Shown: piece after piece, positions 37,579 to 46,430 of the stretch
How the letters are laid out: every line of letters starts with the position of its first letter
Position numbering within the stretch: position 1 is the stretch's first letter
Source: Winkia neuii
GTDB taxonomy: Bacteria; Actinomycetota; Actinomycetes; Actinomycetales; Actinomycetaceae
Direction: 5' to 3'
NCBI RefSeq assembly: GCF_029011175.1
Contig: NZ_CP118946.1
Span: 1,488,001-1,552,000 of the forward strand
Length of the DNA stretch: 64,000 nt
Notes under the pieces: generated by a model
What the model saw: only the letters and a program-made list of their open reading frames with translations
The model's database searches: none
Told to the model about the DNA's origin: nothing
Made by a program: the position numbers and the translations under genes

Positions 37579-38495
37579 TTGCTCTGCACCTTTGCTTTCG
37601 ACCTCTTCTTAGAGTTTTTCAAGGCATCCTTGCCGTAGTTCAAATAGGCGACTAGGAGAAGTGGCCCAACAGTGAGGAAAAATAGCGCTATTGACAGGGC
37701 AGAGGCGTACCCTAGGTTACCGTTTAGGCCAGATCCCGTGCGTTGAATGAGCATCACAATAGACTGGTCTTTGCCGCCGGGTCCGCCAGTGCCGTTGGAG
37801 AGTATGTACAGTTCCGAGAAGACTCGGATAGCAGAGACGCACACTAGAGCGCTTACCAGTAGCATTGCGCCTCGTACTGCCGGAATGGTGACAGATCTGA
37901 AGCGATGCCACCATCCTGCACCGTCTAAGGTGGCCGCCTCGTAGACGTCTTTCGAGGCATTTGCCAGCGCCGCCAGGTACACCACCATGTAGTACCCGAG
38001 CCCCTTCCATACCGTTAGCAAAATTGCGCAGGCAAGCAGCTTCCACCGATCGATCATGAAGTTTATTGGCTGGTCAATCAGCCCTGCCATCTTCAAGGCT
38101 TCATTTACGATGCCCCGCGAGTTGAACATCCAGGCCCAGATGATGCCTACGACTACTACGGAAGCGACAACGGGAAAGTAGTAGGAGGTACGGAAGAATC
38201 CAATGCCTGGAATCTTCTTCCGAACCAGTACCGCTAGCAACAACGGCAAAATAGTAAGCAGCGGCACGCACACTAGCACGTAGACGATGCTCACTAAGAT
38301 GGCCGCCCCGAAGTGCGGATCATGAAAAAGCTCCAGGTAATTTTGTAGCCCAACAAACTTATAAGCCCGCAAAGGCTTGGCGTTGGTGAAGGACAACACC
38401 ACCGTATTCAGGAAGGGCCAAAGCGAGAACACCACAACCCAGAGGGCGGCAGGTCCCACCAGCAAATACGGGGTAAACCATTTATGAGTCTTCAT
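37575..38495 (-). CDS. sugar ABC transporter permease, MalF-like
   Basis: About 306 residues with six hydrophobic segments and an EAA loop (EAATLDGAGWWHRFRSVTIP). I choose the ATG at 38495 because GGGAAG stands eight bases before it; the GTG at 38504 has no room for a ribosome site. It pairs with the MalG-like subunit to form the CUT1-type membrane pore and lies just after the binding-protein gene. Confidence 0.9.
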   Translation of the reverse strand: MKTHKWFTPYLLVGPAALWVVVFSLWPFLNTVVLSFTNAKPLRAYKFVGLQNYLELFHDPHFGAAILVSIVYVLVCVPLLTILPLLLAVLVRKKIPGIGFFRTSYYFPVVASVVVVGIIWAWMFNSRGIVNEALKMAGLIDQPINFMIDRWKLLACAILLTVWKGLGYYMVVYLAALANASKDVYEAATLDGAGWWHRFRSVTIPAVRGAMLLVSALVCVSAIRVFSELYILSNGTGGPGGKDQSIVMLIQRTGSGLNGNLGYASALSIALFFLTVGPLLLVAYLNYGKDALKNSKKRSKAKVQSK

Positions 38496-38513
38496 GATCC
38501 GCACTTCCCAGGG

Positions 38514-39824
38514 TTACTCGTTGTCTTCTACGAGCTTGTTACATTCCTCGACTGCCTTATCCAAGGCATCGCTCACCGAGATGTCTCCTTGCATTGCGGC
38601 AGTAATCTGCTGCAAGTAGGCAGTCTTCATCTCTTCACTTAGCTCGATCGGAGTGAGCCTCTTAGCCTTCTTGGCCGTGCTGGCTGCAGTCTTAATTGCT
38701 TCCTTTACCAGGGGCGTATCCTCGTCCGAGATGAAGGAGTTCGGATCGTTGTTGCCTTCCTTCGTTCCGGGCAGGAACCCCTTGGCAATCTTTACGAAAG
38801 CTTCTTGGTTTGCGTTGTTGGTGACGTACTGAGCGAAAGCAAGCGCAGCTGCCGGATTCTTGGAATTGGCCGATACTGAAATGCCCTGGACCAGGAGGTT
38901 CGGAGTCTCCCACGGCTCATTTACAACCACTTTGTCCGCCACAGAGGGCGCATCCTTCTTGATGTCGGAGGCAAAGGACGGGGTGGAGTTGAGGCCACCT
39001 AGAGTGCCTTTGTAGAACGCCTCATTTAGCTGGGCGCCGTCATCAGCCTTGCCAATCATCTCGGGGGCAACGCCATGCTTCTTGTACAGGTCCGCGTATC
39101 GCTGTAGGAGCTTCTGCGCGTCCTCGTTGTTGAACACGAACTTACGCGAGGAGGGGTCCCATACCTTGACGCCGCGCGAGGCCAAGTAGCCCAGGTCAGG
39201 ACGGGTATTCATCAGAGTTACTCCCTGCTGCGCAGCTTTCTCGGCTGCGGCGAACAGCTCGTCATCGCTGGTGGGAAGCTTGTCTTTACTGAGTCCGGCC
39301 TTCTGCAACGCATCGGTGTTCCAGTAGTTGAAGGCAACCCCCAGGTACCAGGGGTATCCGAAGGAGCCGTCTACGCCGTGGTACTGATAGGCCTCGACAC
39401 CGCCGTCTACATAGCCTTCCAAGGTTTTCTTGTCGGCCTTAGCTAGATCCAGTAGCTTTCCGGCCTTGGCTAGCGGAGCGCCATACTCCGGCGGCAGATT
39501 GACTACATCCGGTAGCTGCTCAGAGTTAGCCTGCTGGAGGATCTTTTCTTCATATCCGTCACCAGGCTGATCCATCCACTTAACTTTGACCTTCGGATTC
39601 TCTTTCTGAAAATCGGCGATCAACTTCTCAAAATAGGGGGTGAACTTCTCGTTTTTCAAAGACCATGTTTGGAAGGTTATGTTGCCAGAAACCTCCTGGT
39701 CCTTTACTTTCGACGCATCTACCCCAGACTCGGAGGAGCCTCCGCCAGCGCACCCGGCAAGACCGGTAGCTGCGAACGCTCCCACTGCGAGCACAGAGGC
39801 TAGCGTTTTTAGTGAATGCCTCAT
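38514..39824 (-). CDS. sugar ABC transporter substrate-binding lipoprotein
   Basis: A family 1 extracellular solute-binding protein of about 436 residues. A signal peptide (ASVLAVGAFAATG) ends in the lipobox LAGC, so the protein is lipid-anchored on the outer face of the membrane. The ATG at 39824 follows AAAGGA at good spacing and is preferred over 39839. The context with GH38, GH20 and GH5 enzymes suggests it binds mannose- and GlcNAc-containing oligosaccharides. Confidence 0.92.
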   Translation of the reverse strand: MRHSLKTLASVLAVGAFAATGLAGCAGGGSSESGVDASKVKDQEVSGNITFQTWSLKNEKFTPYFEKLIADFQKENPKVKVKWMDQPGDGYEEKILQQANSEQLPDVVNLPPEYGAPLAKAGKLLDLAKADKKTLEGYVDGGVEAYQYHGVDGSFGYPWYLGVAFNYWNTDALQKAGLSKDKLPTSDDELFAAAEKAAQQGVTLMNTRPDLGYLASRGVKVWDPSSRKFVFNNEDAQKLLQRYADLYKKHGVAPEMIGKADDGAQLNEAFYKGTLGGLNSTPSFASDIKKDAPSVADKVVVNEPWETPNLLVQGISVSANSKNPAAALAFAQYVTNNANQEAFVKIAKGFLPGTKEGNNDPNSFISDEDTPLVKEAIKTAASTAKKAKRLTPIELSEEMKTAYLQQITAAMQGDISVSDALDKAVEECNKLVEDNE

Positions 39825-39844
39825 TGCATTTCCTTTCATACTAT

Positions 39845-41113
39845 TTATTGATTTTGGAAAGTGTGTAGTTGGCTCAGTAGTTTTCTAGTCTGAGCCTCAT
39901 CCCGACGTCTGCCGAGTGGCCACAAGAGCTGCCCAAATGCGAAAAGTGGATCAATAAGCTTGACTATGATCTGGTCCGATGTCATGGTTTCAGGCTGATC
40001 GCACCACACCGAGAAGTTGGCGCCATCCGGGCGTAGCCGAACCGCACCGGCTTTGTCGGGAAAAACGTAAGGATCGAAATCCTGCCAAACGCTCTGGAAA
40101 GTGGGGATCTTACAATTGCCTTCCTCGCGCAAGATGAAATAGAGGCTCTCTCCGTCCCAGTTGTGCAACTTGTACCCCAATTCGGCAAAGCGTTGCGGAG
40201 GCGCCATATGTGCTCCCCACCGGGTCCAATAGAAAATGTTGGCGCGCTTATCTGGAAATACCTTCGCGTCTACATGGACCCCATCGTTGAATAGGTTTAC
40301 CGCGGTCCCCTGCTCTGCTAGGCGCTGCACACACTGGTTGGCGAAATCTATCCATACGTCGTTGCCATGAGCGCCGGGCCCAAACTGTGCAACTGCTTGC
40401 CTCTCCAGAGAATCCACTCGAGTGCCGTATTCCAGGAATTCATCGGCCCCCACTGTGAACGAGGTTGCGGAGAACATCTGGACTACTTCGTCCATCAAAT
40501 CCCACACTAGCTCTTTCGCTTGCGGATCCAAGATGTTCAGGGCTCCTGGAATTAACTGCCCGCAATCGTCACGCAAGCCCGCCCACTGATTGGGGCCAAG
40601 AACTTTATGCAAGTGCCCAGGCATATCGAAAGAAGGCACGACCTCGATACCTAGTTCTGCCGCATAGGAAACGATTTGCTCAATCTCGTCTTTGGTGAGG
40701 TGGTGTTTCGAAACAATTTCTGGGTGCAAAGCAGATGCCGCCCTATAACCGTGCGTATCTGAGATGTGTAGATCCAGCACATTCAAGCGGCACCAGGCCA
40801 TCAGACGAAGAATCTGTTTTATATGGGAGGGCGAGAAATAGTGTCTACCGGCGTCCAGGTGGAGCGAACGATGACCAATCGGAGCCTCGTGCACCCCCAC
40901 GGTTACTACCTGACCTGCAGCCTGCTCTAATGCCACTTGAACCTGGCCAGCAAGGCGCTGGGCATCGGTGCGTGCTACTACCTCGAAGGAATGATTGCCA
41001 ACCTGCGGCGAACCCGGTGTCGTAGGATCCGCAGGGACGCGCCTGACCAGGTATCCCTTTTCCGGACCTCCCTGGCGCGCTGGCACTTCAAGATTGAGCG
41101 GATTATCAGACAT
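39845..41113 (-). CDS. GH20 beta-N-acetylhexosaminidase, cytoplasmic
   Basis: About 422 residues with the GH20 barrel: HLDAGRHYFSPSHI, NVLDLHISDTHGYR, PSFDMPGHLHKV and the catalytic Asp-Glu pair in TVGADEFLEY (near 222). GH20 enzymes use substrate-assisted catalysis to remove terminal GlcNAc or GalNAc. No signal peptide is seen, so it acts on imported sugars. The frame could extend to 41206, but the ATG at 41113 overlaps the preceding gene's stop (ATGTCTGA) and begins the natural protein. It lies between the GH5 gene and the binding protein gene. Confidence 0.9.
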   Translation of the reverse strand: MSDNPLNLEVPARQGGPEKGYLVRRVPADPTTPGSPQVGNHSFEVVARTDAQRLAGQVQVALEQAAGQVVTVGVHEAPIGHRSLHLDAGRHYFSPSHIKQILRLMAWCRLNVLDLHISDTHGYRAASALHPEIVSKHHLTKDEIEQIVSYAAELGIEVVPSFDMPGHLHKVLGPNQWAGLRDDCGQLIPGALNILDPQAKELVWDLMDEVVQMFSATSFTVGADEFLEYGTRVDSLERQAVAQFGPGAHGNDVWIDFANQCVQRLAEQGTAVNLFNDGVHVDAKVFPDKRANIFYWTRWGAHMAPPQRFAELGYKLHNWDGESLYFILREEGNCKIPTFQSVWQDFDPYVFPDKAGAVRLRPDGANFSVWCDQPETMTSDQIIVKLIDPLFAFGQLLWPLGRRRDEAQTRKLLSQLHTFQNQ

Positions 41114-42260
41114 GTTGTACATCCAAACGCAACGGGGTGCCGTCCTCGATTGCCTGTGCCCAGGTGGCAAATAGTTGCCCATCGGGACGAGTAGAAATCC
41201 GTCCACTGGCAGGAGCTTCTATGGGCAAGGTTTCTTTGCCGGCCGGATAAGGCGTAATAGTGCCGTCGGCATAGCCCTGCTTGAAGTCGGCTAGGGCCTG
41301 CCCAGTTGGCTTCAGATTCCCTTTGTAGTCAAATATGCCGAGGTCGTATTCAACCTGGGGGAAGTCAGCCAGTTTCGGGTCTAAATCGTGCGAGCACCAC
41401 CAGGTAACTTGTTCCAATTCCGCCACAGCAGCTGCGTGCTTTAGTGATTCGGTAACAAATTCGGGGGCATGATCTGCACTCAAATAGTTCAGTGGCGCCC
41501 CTACTTCTTGCAGCCACAGCGGTTTGCGCGGCCCCCAAGCACGTAGCAGCTCCAACAGATAGCGGGCAAACAGGTTTAGCCATGGATGATCCTTCCCAAG
41601 CTTCGGCCCCAATCTGCCAAATATCCACGCATGGACTGTCATCGCTCCACCCTTGGCGGCCTCCCGCGCGGTAAAAGGCTGAGTTGGGTCAAAAAGCACG
41701 TCGTCATCAAAGCAGAAGGTGTGCGTCCCCTGCGGCCATGCTCGCTGGGCCTCCTCTAACAGGGAATCTACCCATTTTTCGGCCTGGTCCGAATTCAGTT
41801 CACAGGGATGCGGGTGTCTGTTGGCAGCAAACTGCACTATCTCGTTGCCCAAGCAAATCCCAGTTGCTCCCTGCAAGGGGGCAAGCCTTTCACATATGCG
41901 CCCGACCAATTCCCGCTGCGCCTGCACTACCTGCGGATCAGTGAAGATATTGCGCTTATGCCAGGACAGAACCCAAGACGGGAGGAAGTCGTAGCTGGAA
42001 AGGTGACCTTGCAGAACGTCTACGCTTACCTCCAGTCCGCACTGGACAGCCTCTTCTGCCATCCACTGCACGTCATCTAGAGCCGAATTAGAGATCAAAG
42101 TCCGATTGGGTTGCAGCAGTGGCCACAACGGAAAAATTCGAACGTGGTCTAATCCGATCTGCCTAATTGCCTGAAAATCGTCGTGTACAGCAGCTTTGTC
42201 TAAGTGTGCCCACTGGTAGAACCAGCCTTTGCGAGGCACATAATTTACCCCGACCTTCAT
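41106..42260 (-). CDS. GH5-family beta-mannosidase, subfamily 18-like
   Basis: A 384-residue clan-A glycosidase without signal peptide. The acid/base glutamate is in CLGNEIVQ (near 140) and the nucleophile glutamate in LQEVGAP (near 251). The start (VGVNYVPRKGWFYQW, GLDHVRIFPLWPLLQPNRT, DVLQGHLSSYDFLPSW) resembles, from memory, the GH5_18 beta-mannosidase of Bifidobacterium N-glycan clusters, which cleaves Man-beta-1,4-GlcNAc. The subfamily call is inference; the family and catalytic residues are seen. It starts on the last base of the GH38 stop codon. Confidence 0.8.
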   Translation of the reverse strand: MKVGVNYVPRKGWFYQWAHLDKAAVHDDFQAIRQIGLDHVRIFPLWPLLQPNRTLISNSALDDVQWMAEEAVQCGLEVSVDVLQGHLSSYDFLPSWVLSWHKRNIFTDPQVVQAQRELVGRICERLAPLQGATGICLGNEIVQFAANRHPHPCELNSDQAEKWVDSLLEEAQRAWPQGTHTFCFDDDVLFDPTQPFTAREAAKGGAMTVHAWIFGRLGPKLGKDHPWLNLFARYLLELLRAWGPRKPLWLQEVGAPLNYLSADHAPEFVTESLKHAAAVAELEQVTWWCSHDLDPKLADFPQVEYDLGIFDYKGNLKPTGQALADFKQGYADGTITPYPAGKETLPIEAPASGRISTRPDGQLFATWAQAIEDGTPLRLDVQHV

Positions 42261-45250
42261 CAGTTACAGCCAACTTTCAAGGTTAGAATCTGGAACGGGC
42301 GAAGGGTGGCGCTCACTCGGTTACCTACTGCCTCGATCTGTGCTAGATCAGCCGCGTCCTCTTCCAACACGTTCACTACCTGCACGCTTTCAACGTCATA
42401 GCCAAATTCCAGCGACATGTTTGCCCGTTGGCCGAGTGGCTCGTAGCCGCGCACTATAAATCCGCTGCCATCTTCAGCCCATTTGACGGCCTCGATGACG
42501 ATCCCCTCAACACTGCGCAGCAACGGGGTTGCGCCCTCCCCTTCGCCAGTTGCTGCAGTCAGCGGTTGGGCGAGGGCGTAGCCGCGCTCTACCGTTTGGC
42601 GAAGGCTTGCTCCGGGAAGGACTTGGAACGAGCGGGAGTGACTGCCGTGGTCGGTCTGCGGATCAGGGAACTTCGGGCTTCGGAGTAGGGAGGCACCAAA
42701 TACCGCGTAAGTGCCACCGCATTCGTGGGCCTTGCGACGCACAGACCAGCCGGCAGTAGCCTCATTTACGATACCCACCCCGAATTCGCCCTCGGGAGCG
42801 TAAATCCACTTTTGCGTAGAAACTTCGAACTTGTTCGATTCCCAAGTGGTGTTCTGGTGAATCGGCCGGCTGATATGGCCCATCTGAGTGCCATATAGGG
42901 CATGGTCAGTATGCACGTCCACTGGGAAGTTCAGCTTCAACAGCTTCTCGGACTCATGCCAAGTAGCATCTACGTCCACGCACAGTGCGTCGGAAATCGA
43001 ATAGCTCACCTGTATTTGAGAAGATCCGAAAGCATATTTCACAACTACGCGTTCGGCATCGGAACAGACTTGCACCGGCTGCAAGGTCTTTTCGGATGCG
43101 GCATAGAACTCGTCAATGTCCCAGGCATCCCACATGTTTGGGAAATCTTGATATAGGCAGAGCTGTCCCAGCGGCTCTACGGATGGAATCGTTTCCCGCC
43201 CATCGGTTCCTACCAATGAGTCAACTAGGCCCTGCGCATTGATGTGTGCGGTAATTCCGGAACCTGTCAGCACAAACCCATCCCGGTCGCGTTCTACCTT
43301 CCCCTTCTGAGGCGGGACCGCATTGGCACCAAAAGAATACGGTGCCACTTCGCCAACGTTCTGCGGGGCCGCATTGAAATATTTCTGGGCGTTGCCAGCT
43401 AGCAGAGCGCGTGCTTCTTCCGAGATTTCGCGAGCCTCTTCAATGACCTGTCGTTGCGTTGTTACCGCGTCCTGACATGCCCAGGCGATAGACGAGCCGG
43501 GCAGAATATCGTGGAACTGGCAAAGCAGAACCGACTTCCACAACTGCTCAAACTTGGCGGTGGGATAGTCCATCAATCCAGCAACTCGAGCGTTGACCGC
43601 CCACAGTTCCGCCTGGAACAGAGCCGCCTCAGCCTGCTTGTTTCCCAGCTTGATATTTGCCTGCGAGGTAAATGTTCCCCTGTGCATTTCCAGGTACAGC
43701 TCCCCTACCCACACAGGCGCGTCGGGATAATCCGCGAGCGCCTTGGTAAAGAAGGAATCGGGGCTGTCATGCACTATGGCGGCAGATCCGGCAGTATTGG
43801 CCAATCGTTTTGTGCGTTCCAGCATGTCACGGGTGGGGCCGCCACCGCCGTCACCGTATCCGTATGGAACCAGCGACATGCTAGCTTTCGCCTTGTCTTT
43901 GAAGTTAGCAGCCGCGTACTGAACCTGCTGGGCACTCATCTCGGCTCCATAGGTATCCACCGGAGGGAAGTGAGTAAAAATGCGGGTGCCGTCTATCCCT
44001 TCCCAATTCAACGTGTGATGCGGGAAGACATCCGTCTGATTCCACGAAATCTTCTGCGTGAGGAACCATTTTGCCCCACCCAATTTAGCGATTTGTGGCA
44101 ATGCCGCAGAGTAGCCAAAGGAGTCAGGAAGCCAGACCCCCTGGCACCGTTTGCCAAGCTTATTTTGGAAATACTGCTGGCCATACAGCATTTGCCGACA
44201 CATCGATTCCCCACAGGGCTGAACAGCATCAGGTTCCACCCACATTCCGCCTACCGGGACGATGCGGCCCTTCTTAGTCCATTGAACCACTCGCTCAAAC
44301 AGCTGCGGGTAATCTGCTTCGAGCCATGCCACGTGCTGCGCTGCAGGCAGGGCGAAGTACATCTCTTCTCCGTCGTCAAGTAAGCGCAGAACATTTGCCA
44401 AGGTACGCGCTACCTTCCTGCGGGTTTCCCGAACAGGCCACAGCCATGCCGAATCGATGTGCGCGTGTCCTACTGCCGTGAGTTGGTGTGCCCCGGGAAG
44501 AGAACCATTGTTCAGCAGCGGTGCTAGCTGCTCCCGCGCGGCGCGGGCGGTACCAGCGACATTGGCCAGATCTAACTGGTCTACTGCCTTATTGATCTGC
44601 TGGTCAAAACGCAGTCTCTCTGCCTCGCCCAAGGTTAGTGCCAAGGTGGAGGCCATTTCTAAGTCGTAAGCGAGGGCGCGCACGTCCGGACGCACTCTAA
44701 CGAGCTCCGCCCTCTTCAGCCTGTAAATCGGCGAGGTGCTAGCCGTCTGCTTATCCCCGTCGTAAGTCACCTGGAAGGGTGGCACTGCCAAGAGCAGCGG
44801 ATTTGCGGCAGCCTCAACAAAGAAGGTAAGAGTTTCGCCAGCCTTACCGCTAACAGGGATCCACTGATTCTTTGGGTTGATGGCCTTCAGGATTTCTGCA
44901 TCCGGCGTATAGACCAGGCCCTCGCACTGAAAACCCGGCGAATGGTCTTCCCAGCCCAAATCTACGATGCACTCTAGTCCTTCAGTATCTTCCGGCAAGC
45001 GCACCTGGAAACGAAACCAGGTAGTCCCCCAGGCTGGTCCCCAACTTTGCTCCACCTCGAAGGGGACAAAATCGCCTTCCATGGCCTGCTGGAAGCTGAT
45101 CGGTTCGCCCTGCCCTTCAACCCCATTCGGATCAGTTACGGCAAAAGCCGCAATGGATAGTGGGGAAAGGACTTCATGTTCGGCAGGACGGACACGTTCT
45201 TTTAGAACCCTAGAAAAACGCGCTTCCAAAAGTTGGTGAGTATCGTGCAT
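42260..45250 (-). CDS. GH38 alpha-mannosidase
   Basis: A 996-residue cytoplasmic alpha-mannosidase. The zinc site includes GHAHIDSAW (near 263), the nucleophile aspartate lies in LPDSFGYS (near 375), and a further zinc histidine is in FTHFPPVDTYG. The long C-terminal beta-domains are typical of bacterial GH38. The family removes alpha-linked mannose from N-glycans. It is the first gene of the operon; AGGAG precedes the ATG by nine bases, and the promoter upstream overlaps a LacI-type operator. Confidence 0.94.
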   Translation of the reverse strand: MHDTHQLLEARFSRVLKERVRPAEHEVLSPLSIAAFAVTDPNGVEGQGEPISFQQAMEGDFVPFEVEQSWGPAWGTTWFRFQVRLPEDTEGLECIVDLGWEDHSPGFQCEGLVYTPDAEILKAINPKNQWIPVSGKAGETLTFFVEAAANPLLLAVPPFQVTYDGDKQTASTSPIYRLKRAELVRVRPDVRALAYDLEMASTLALTLGEAERLRFDQQINKAVDQLDLANVAGTARAAREQLAPLLNNGSLPGAHQLTAVGHAHIDSAWLWPVRETRRKVARTLANVLRLLDDGEEMYFALPAAQHVAWLEADYPQLFERVVQWTKKGRIVPVGGMWVEPDAVQPCGESMCRQMLYGQQYFQNKLGKRCQGVWLPDSFGYSAALPQIAKLGGAKWFLTQKISWNQTDVFPHHTLNWEGIDGTRIFTHFPPVDTYGAEMSAQQVQYAAANFKDKAKASMSLVPYGYGDGGGGPTRDMLERTKRLANTAGSAAIVHDSPDSFFTKALADYPDAPVWVGELYLEMHRGTFTSQANIKLGNKQAEAALFQAELWAVNARVAGLMDYPTAKFEQLWKSVLLCQFHDILPGSSIAWACQDAVTTQRQVIEEAREISEEARALLAGNAQKYFNAAPQNVGEVAPYSFGANAVPPQKGKVERDRDGFVLTGSGITAHINAQGLVDSLVGTDGRETIPSVEPLGQLCLYQDFPNMWDAWDIDEFYAASEKTLQPVQVCSDAERVVVKYAFGSSQIQVSYSISDALCVDVDATWHESEKLLKLNFPVDVHTDHALYGTQMGHISRPIHQNTTWESNKFEVSTQKWIYAPEGEFGVGIVNEATAGWSVRRKAHECGGTYAVFGASLLRSPKFPDPQTDHGSHSRSFQVLPGASLRQTVERGYALAQPLTAATGEGEGATPLLRSVEGIVIEAVKWAEDGSGFIVRGYEPLGQRANMSLEFGYDVESVQVVNVLEEDAADLAQIEAVGNRVSATLRPFQILTLKVGCN

Positions 45251-45293
45251 TTGAGTTGCTCCTGCGGGTCAGCGTCATTGCGTTCCACCCAAC

Positions 45294-45322
45294 AGACTAA
45301 ACCGCTTTAGTTAAAGATGCAA
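45294..45322 (-). promoter_or_regulatory. promoter of GH38 operon with overlapping LacI-type operator
   Basis: On the minus strand, -35 TTGCAT (45322-45317), a 17-base spacer and -10 TAGTCT (45299-45294). The inverted repeat ACTAAACCGCTTTAGT (45296-45311), with a central CG, covers the -10 box and half of the spacer. This is the standard location for repression. The same motif lies before the GH18 gene. Confidence 0.7.
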
Positions 45323-45432
45323 CCACTTTCATTACAATCTCTAATATTTTTCTTGGAATGCTAAAAAGCGCACCGACATGCCGAAAAATGCTGCTACGTG
45401 GAGTATCCTTCCAGCAGATGCAAAGGAAAAAG

Positions 45433-46430
45433 ATGAGTCCCAAATTAAACCGGCAATCCAGAGTTAGCGACATCGCCAAAGCGCTTGGCGTCTCGCCTAC
45501 TGCCGTCTCGTTTGCCCTGAACGACAAACCGGGAATATCCACGAAAACCCGCGAGCGCATCCTCGCAGCAATAGCAGAAATCAACTGGTCACCCCATTAC
45601 GCCGCCAGGGCCCTGTCGGACGGGCGCACTTCCACAATTGGACTCGTTATAGCCCGCTCCCCCAAAGCGGTCGGATCAGAAGCATTCTTCATGCAGTTCA
45701 TGACTGGCATGCAGGCGAAACTGTCCCAACGAGGCTACGGCCTCCTATTTCAGGTAGCGACTTCTTTGGAACGCGAATGCGCTATCTACGAGCAGTGGGC
45801 CGATCAACACCGTGTCGATGCGGTAGCGGTAGTTGACCTACACCGCGACGATCCCCGCCCTCGACTATTGAAGGAGTTGGGACTCAAAGCGGTCATTGCT
45901 GGCGAAAGAGCTCCTTGCTCCCTTCGGTGTATATCGACGACACGGTTGTAATGGAGCAGATGCTGACTCATCTAGAAGAGCGCGGCCATAAACATGTCAC
46001 CTACGTAGCCGGCAATAAGCAGCTGCGCCACGTATCCCAGCGCGCGCAAGTTGCTTTAAAACGGCGGGGGCCGAAGGTCGAGGTCGAATACACAGACTAC
46101 ACAGCCGAGCAGGCCGCCGCAGCGGTGCGCAAGCAGCTAACTGGGACAAACCCTACCGCCTACGTTTTCGACAATGAAGCGCTGACGATTGCAGGGGTGC
46201 AGACGCTCCGGGAAGCGGGAGCACAAATCGGGCGTGACGTGGCGGTCGCTTCCCTGGAAGACTCGCTCACGTGCGAGGCTATGTCGCCCCCCATTACCGC
46301 TATTCACCGCGATACCTACCGGTTCGGGGAAGCGGTAGCAGATACCCTTCTAGCAGGCGAGGAGACGGAGCCTTTCGATCTTTCTCCTCGCCTGATAGAA
46401 CGCGATTCCACTAAGACCGTTTTCGACTAG
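45433..46430 (+). pseudogene. LacI family transcriptional regulator, frameshifted
   Basis: The N-terminal helix-turn-helix (RVSDIAKALGVSPTAVSFALND) and hinge are clear, and a periplasmic-binding-like effector domain follows. The frame is lost near 45913 and continues in another frame at LPSVYIDDTVVMEQML. One missing base there would restore about 332 residues, the normal LacI size. The ATG at 45433 follows AAAGGA. It is divergent from the GH38 operon and most likely controls it and the GH18 gene. If the lesion is real, the repressor is lost. Its 3' end overlaps the convergent GH18 gene by 20 bases. Confidence 0.85.

Noticed and set aside
41106-42260. The GH5 protein as a secreted cellulase or endo-mannanase
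   Set aside because: It has no signal peptide or binding module, and its neighbours act on imported N-glycan-type sugars.
43454-44383. 309-codon plus-strand frame opposite GH38
   Set aside because: Antisense to catalytic segments of the alpha-mannosidase; no family features.
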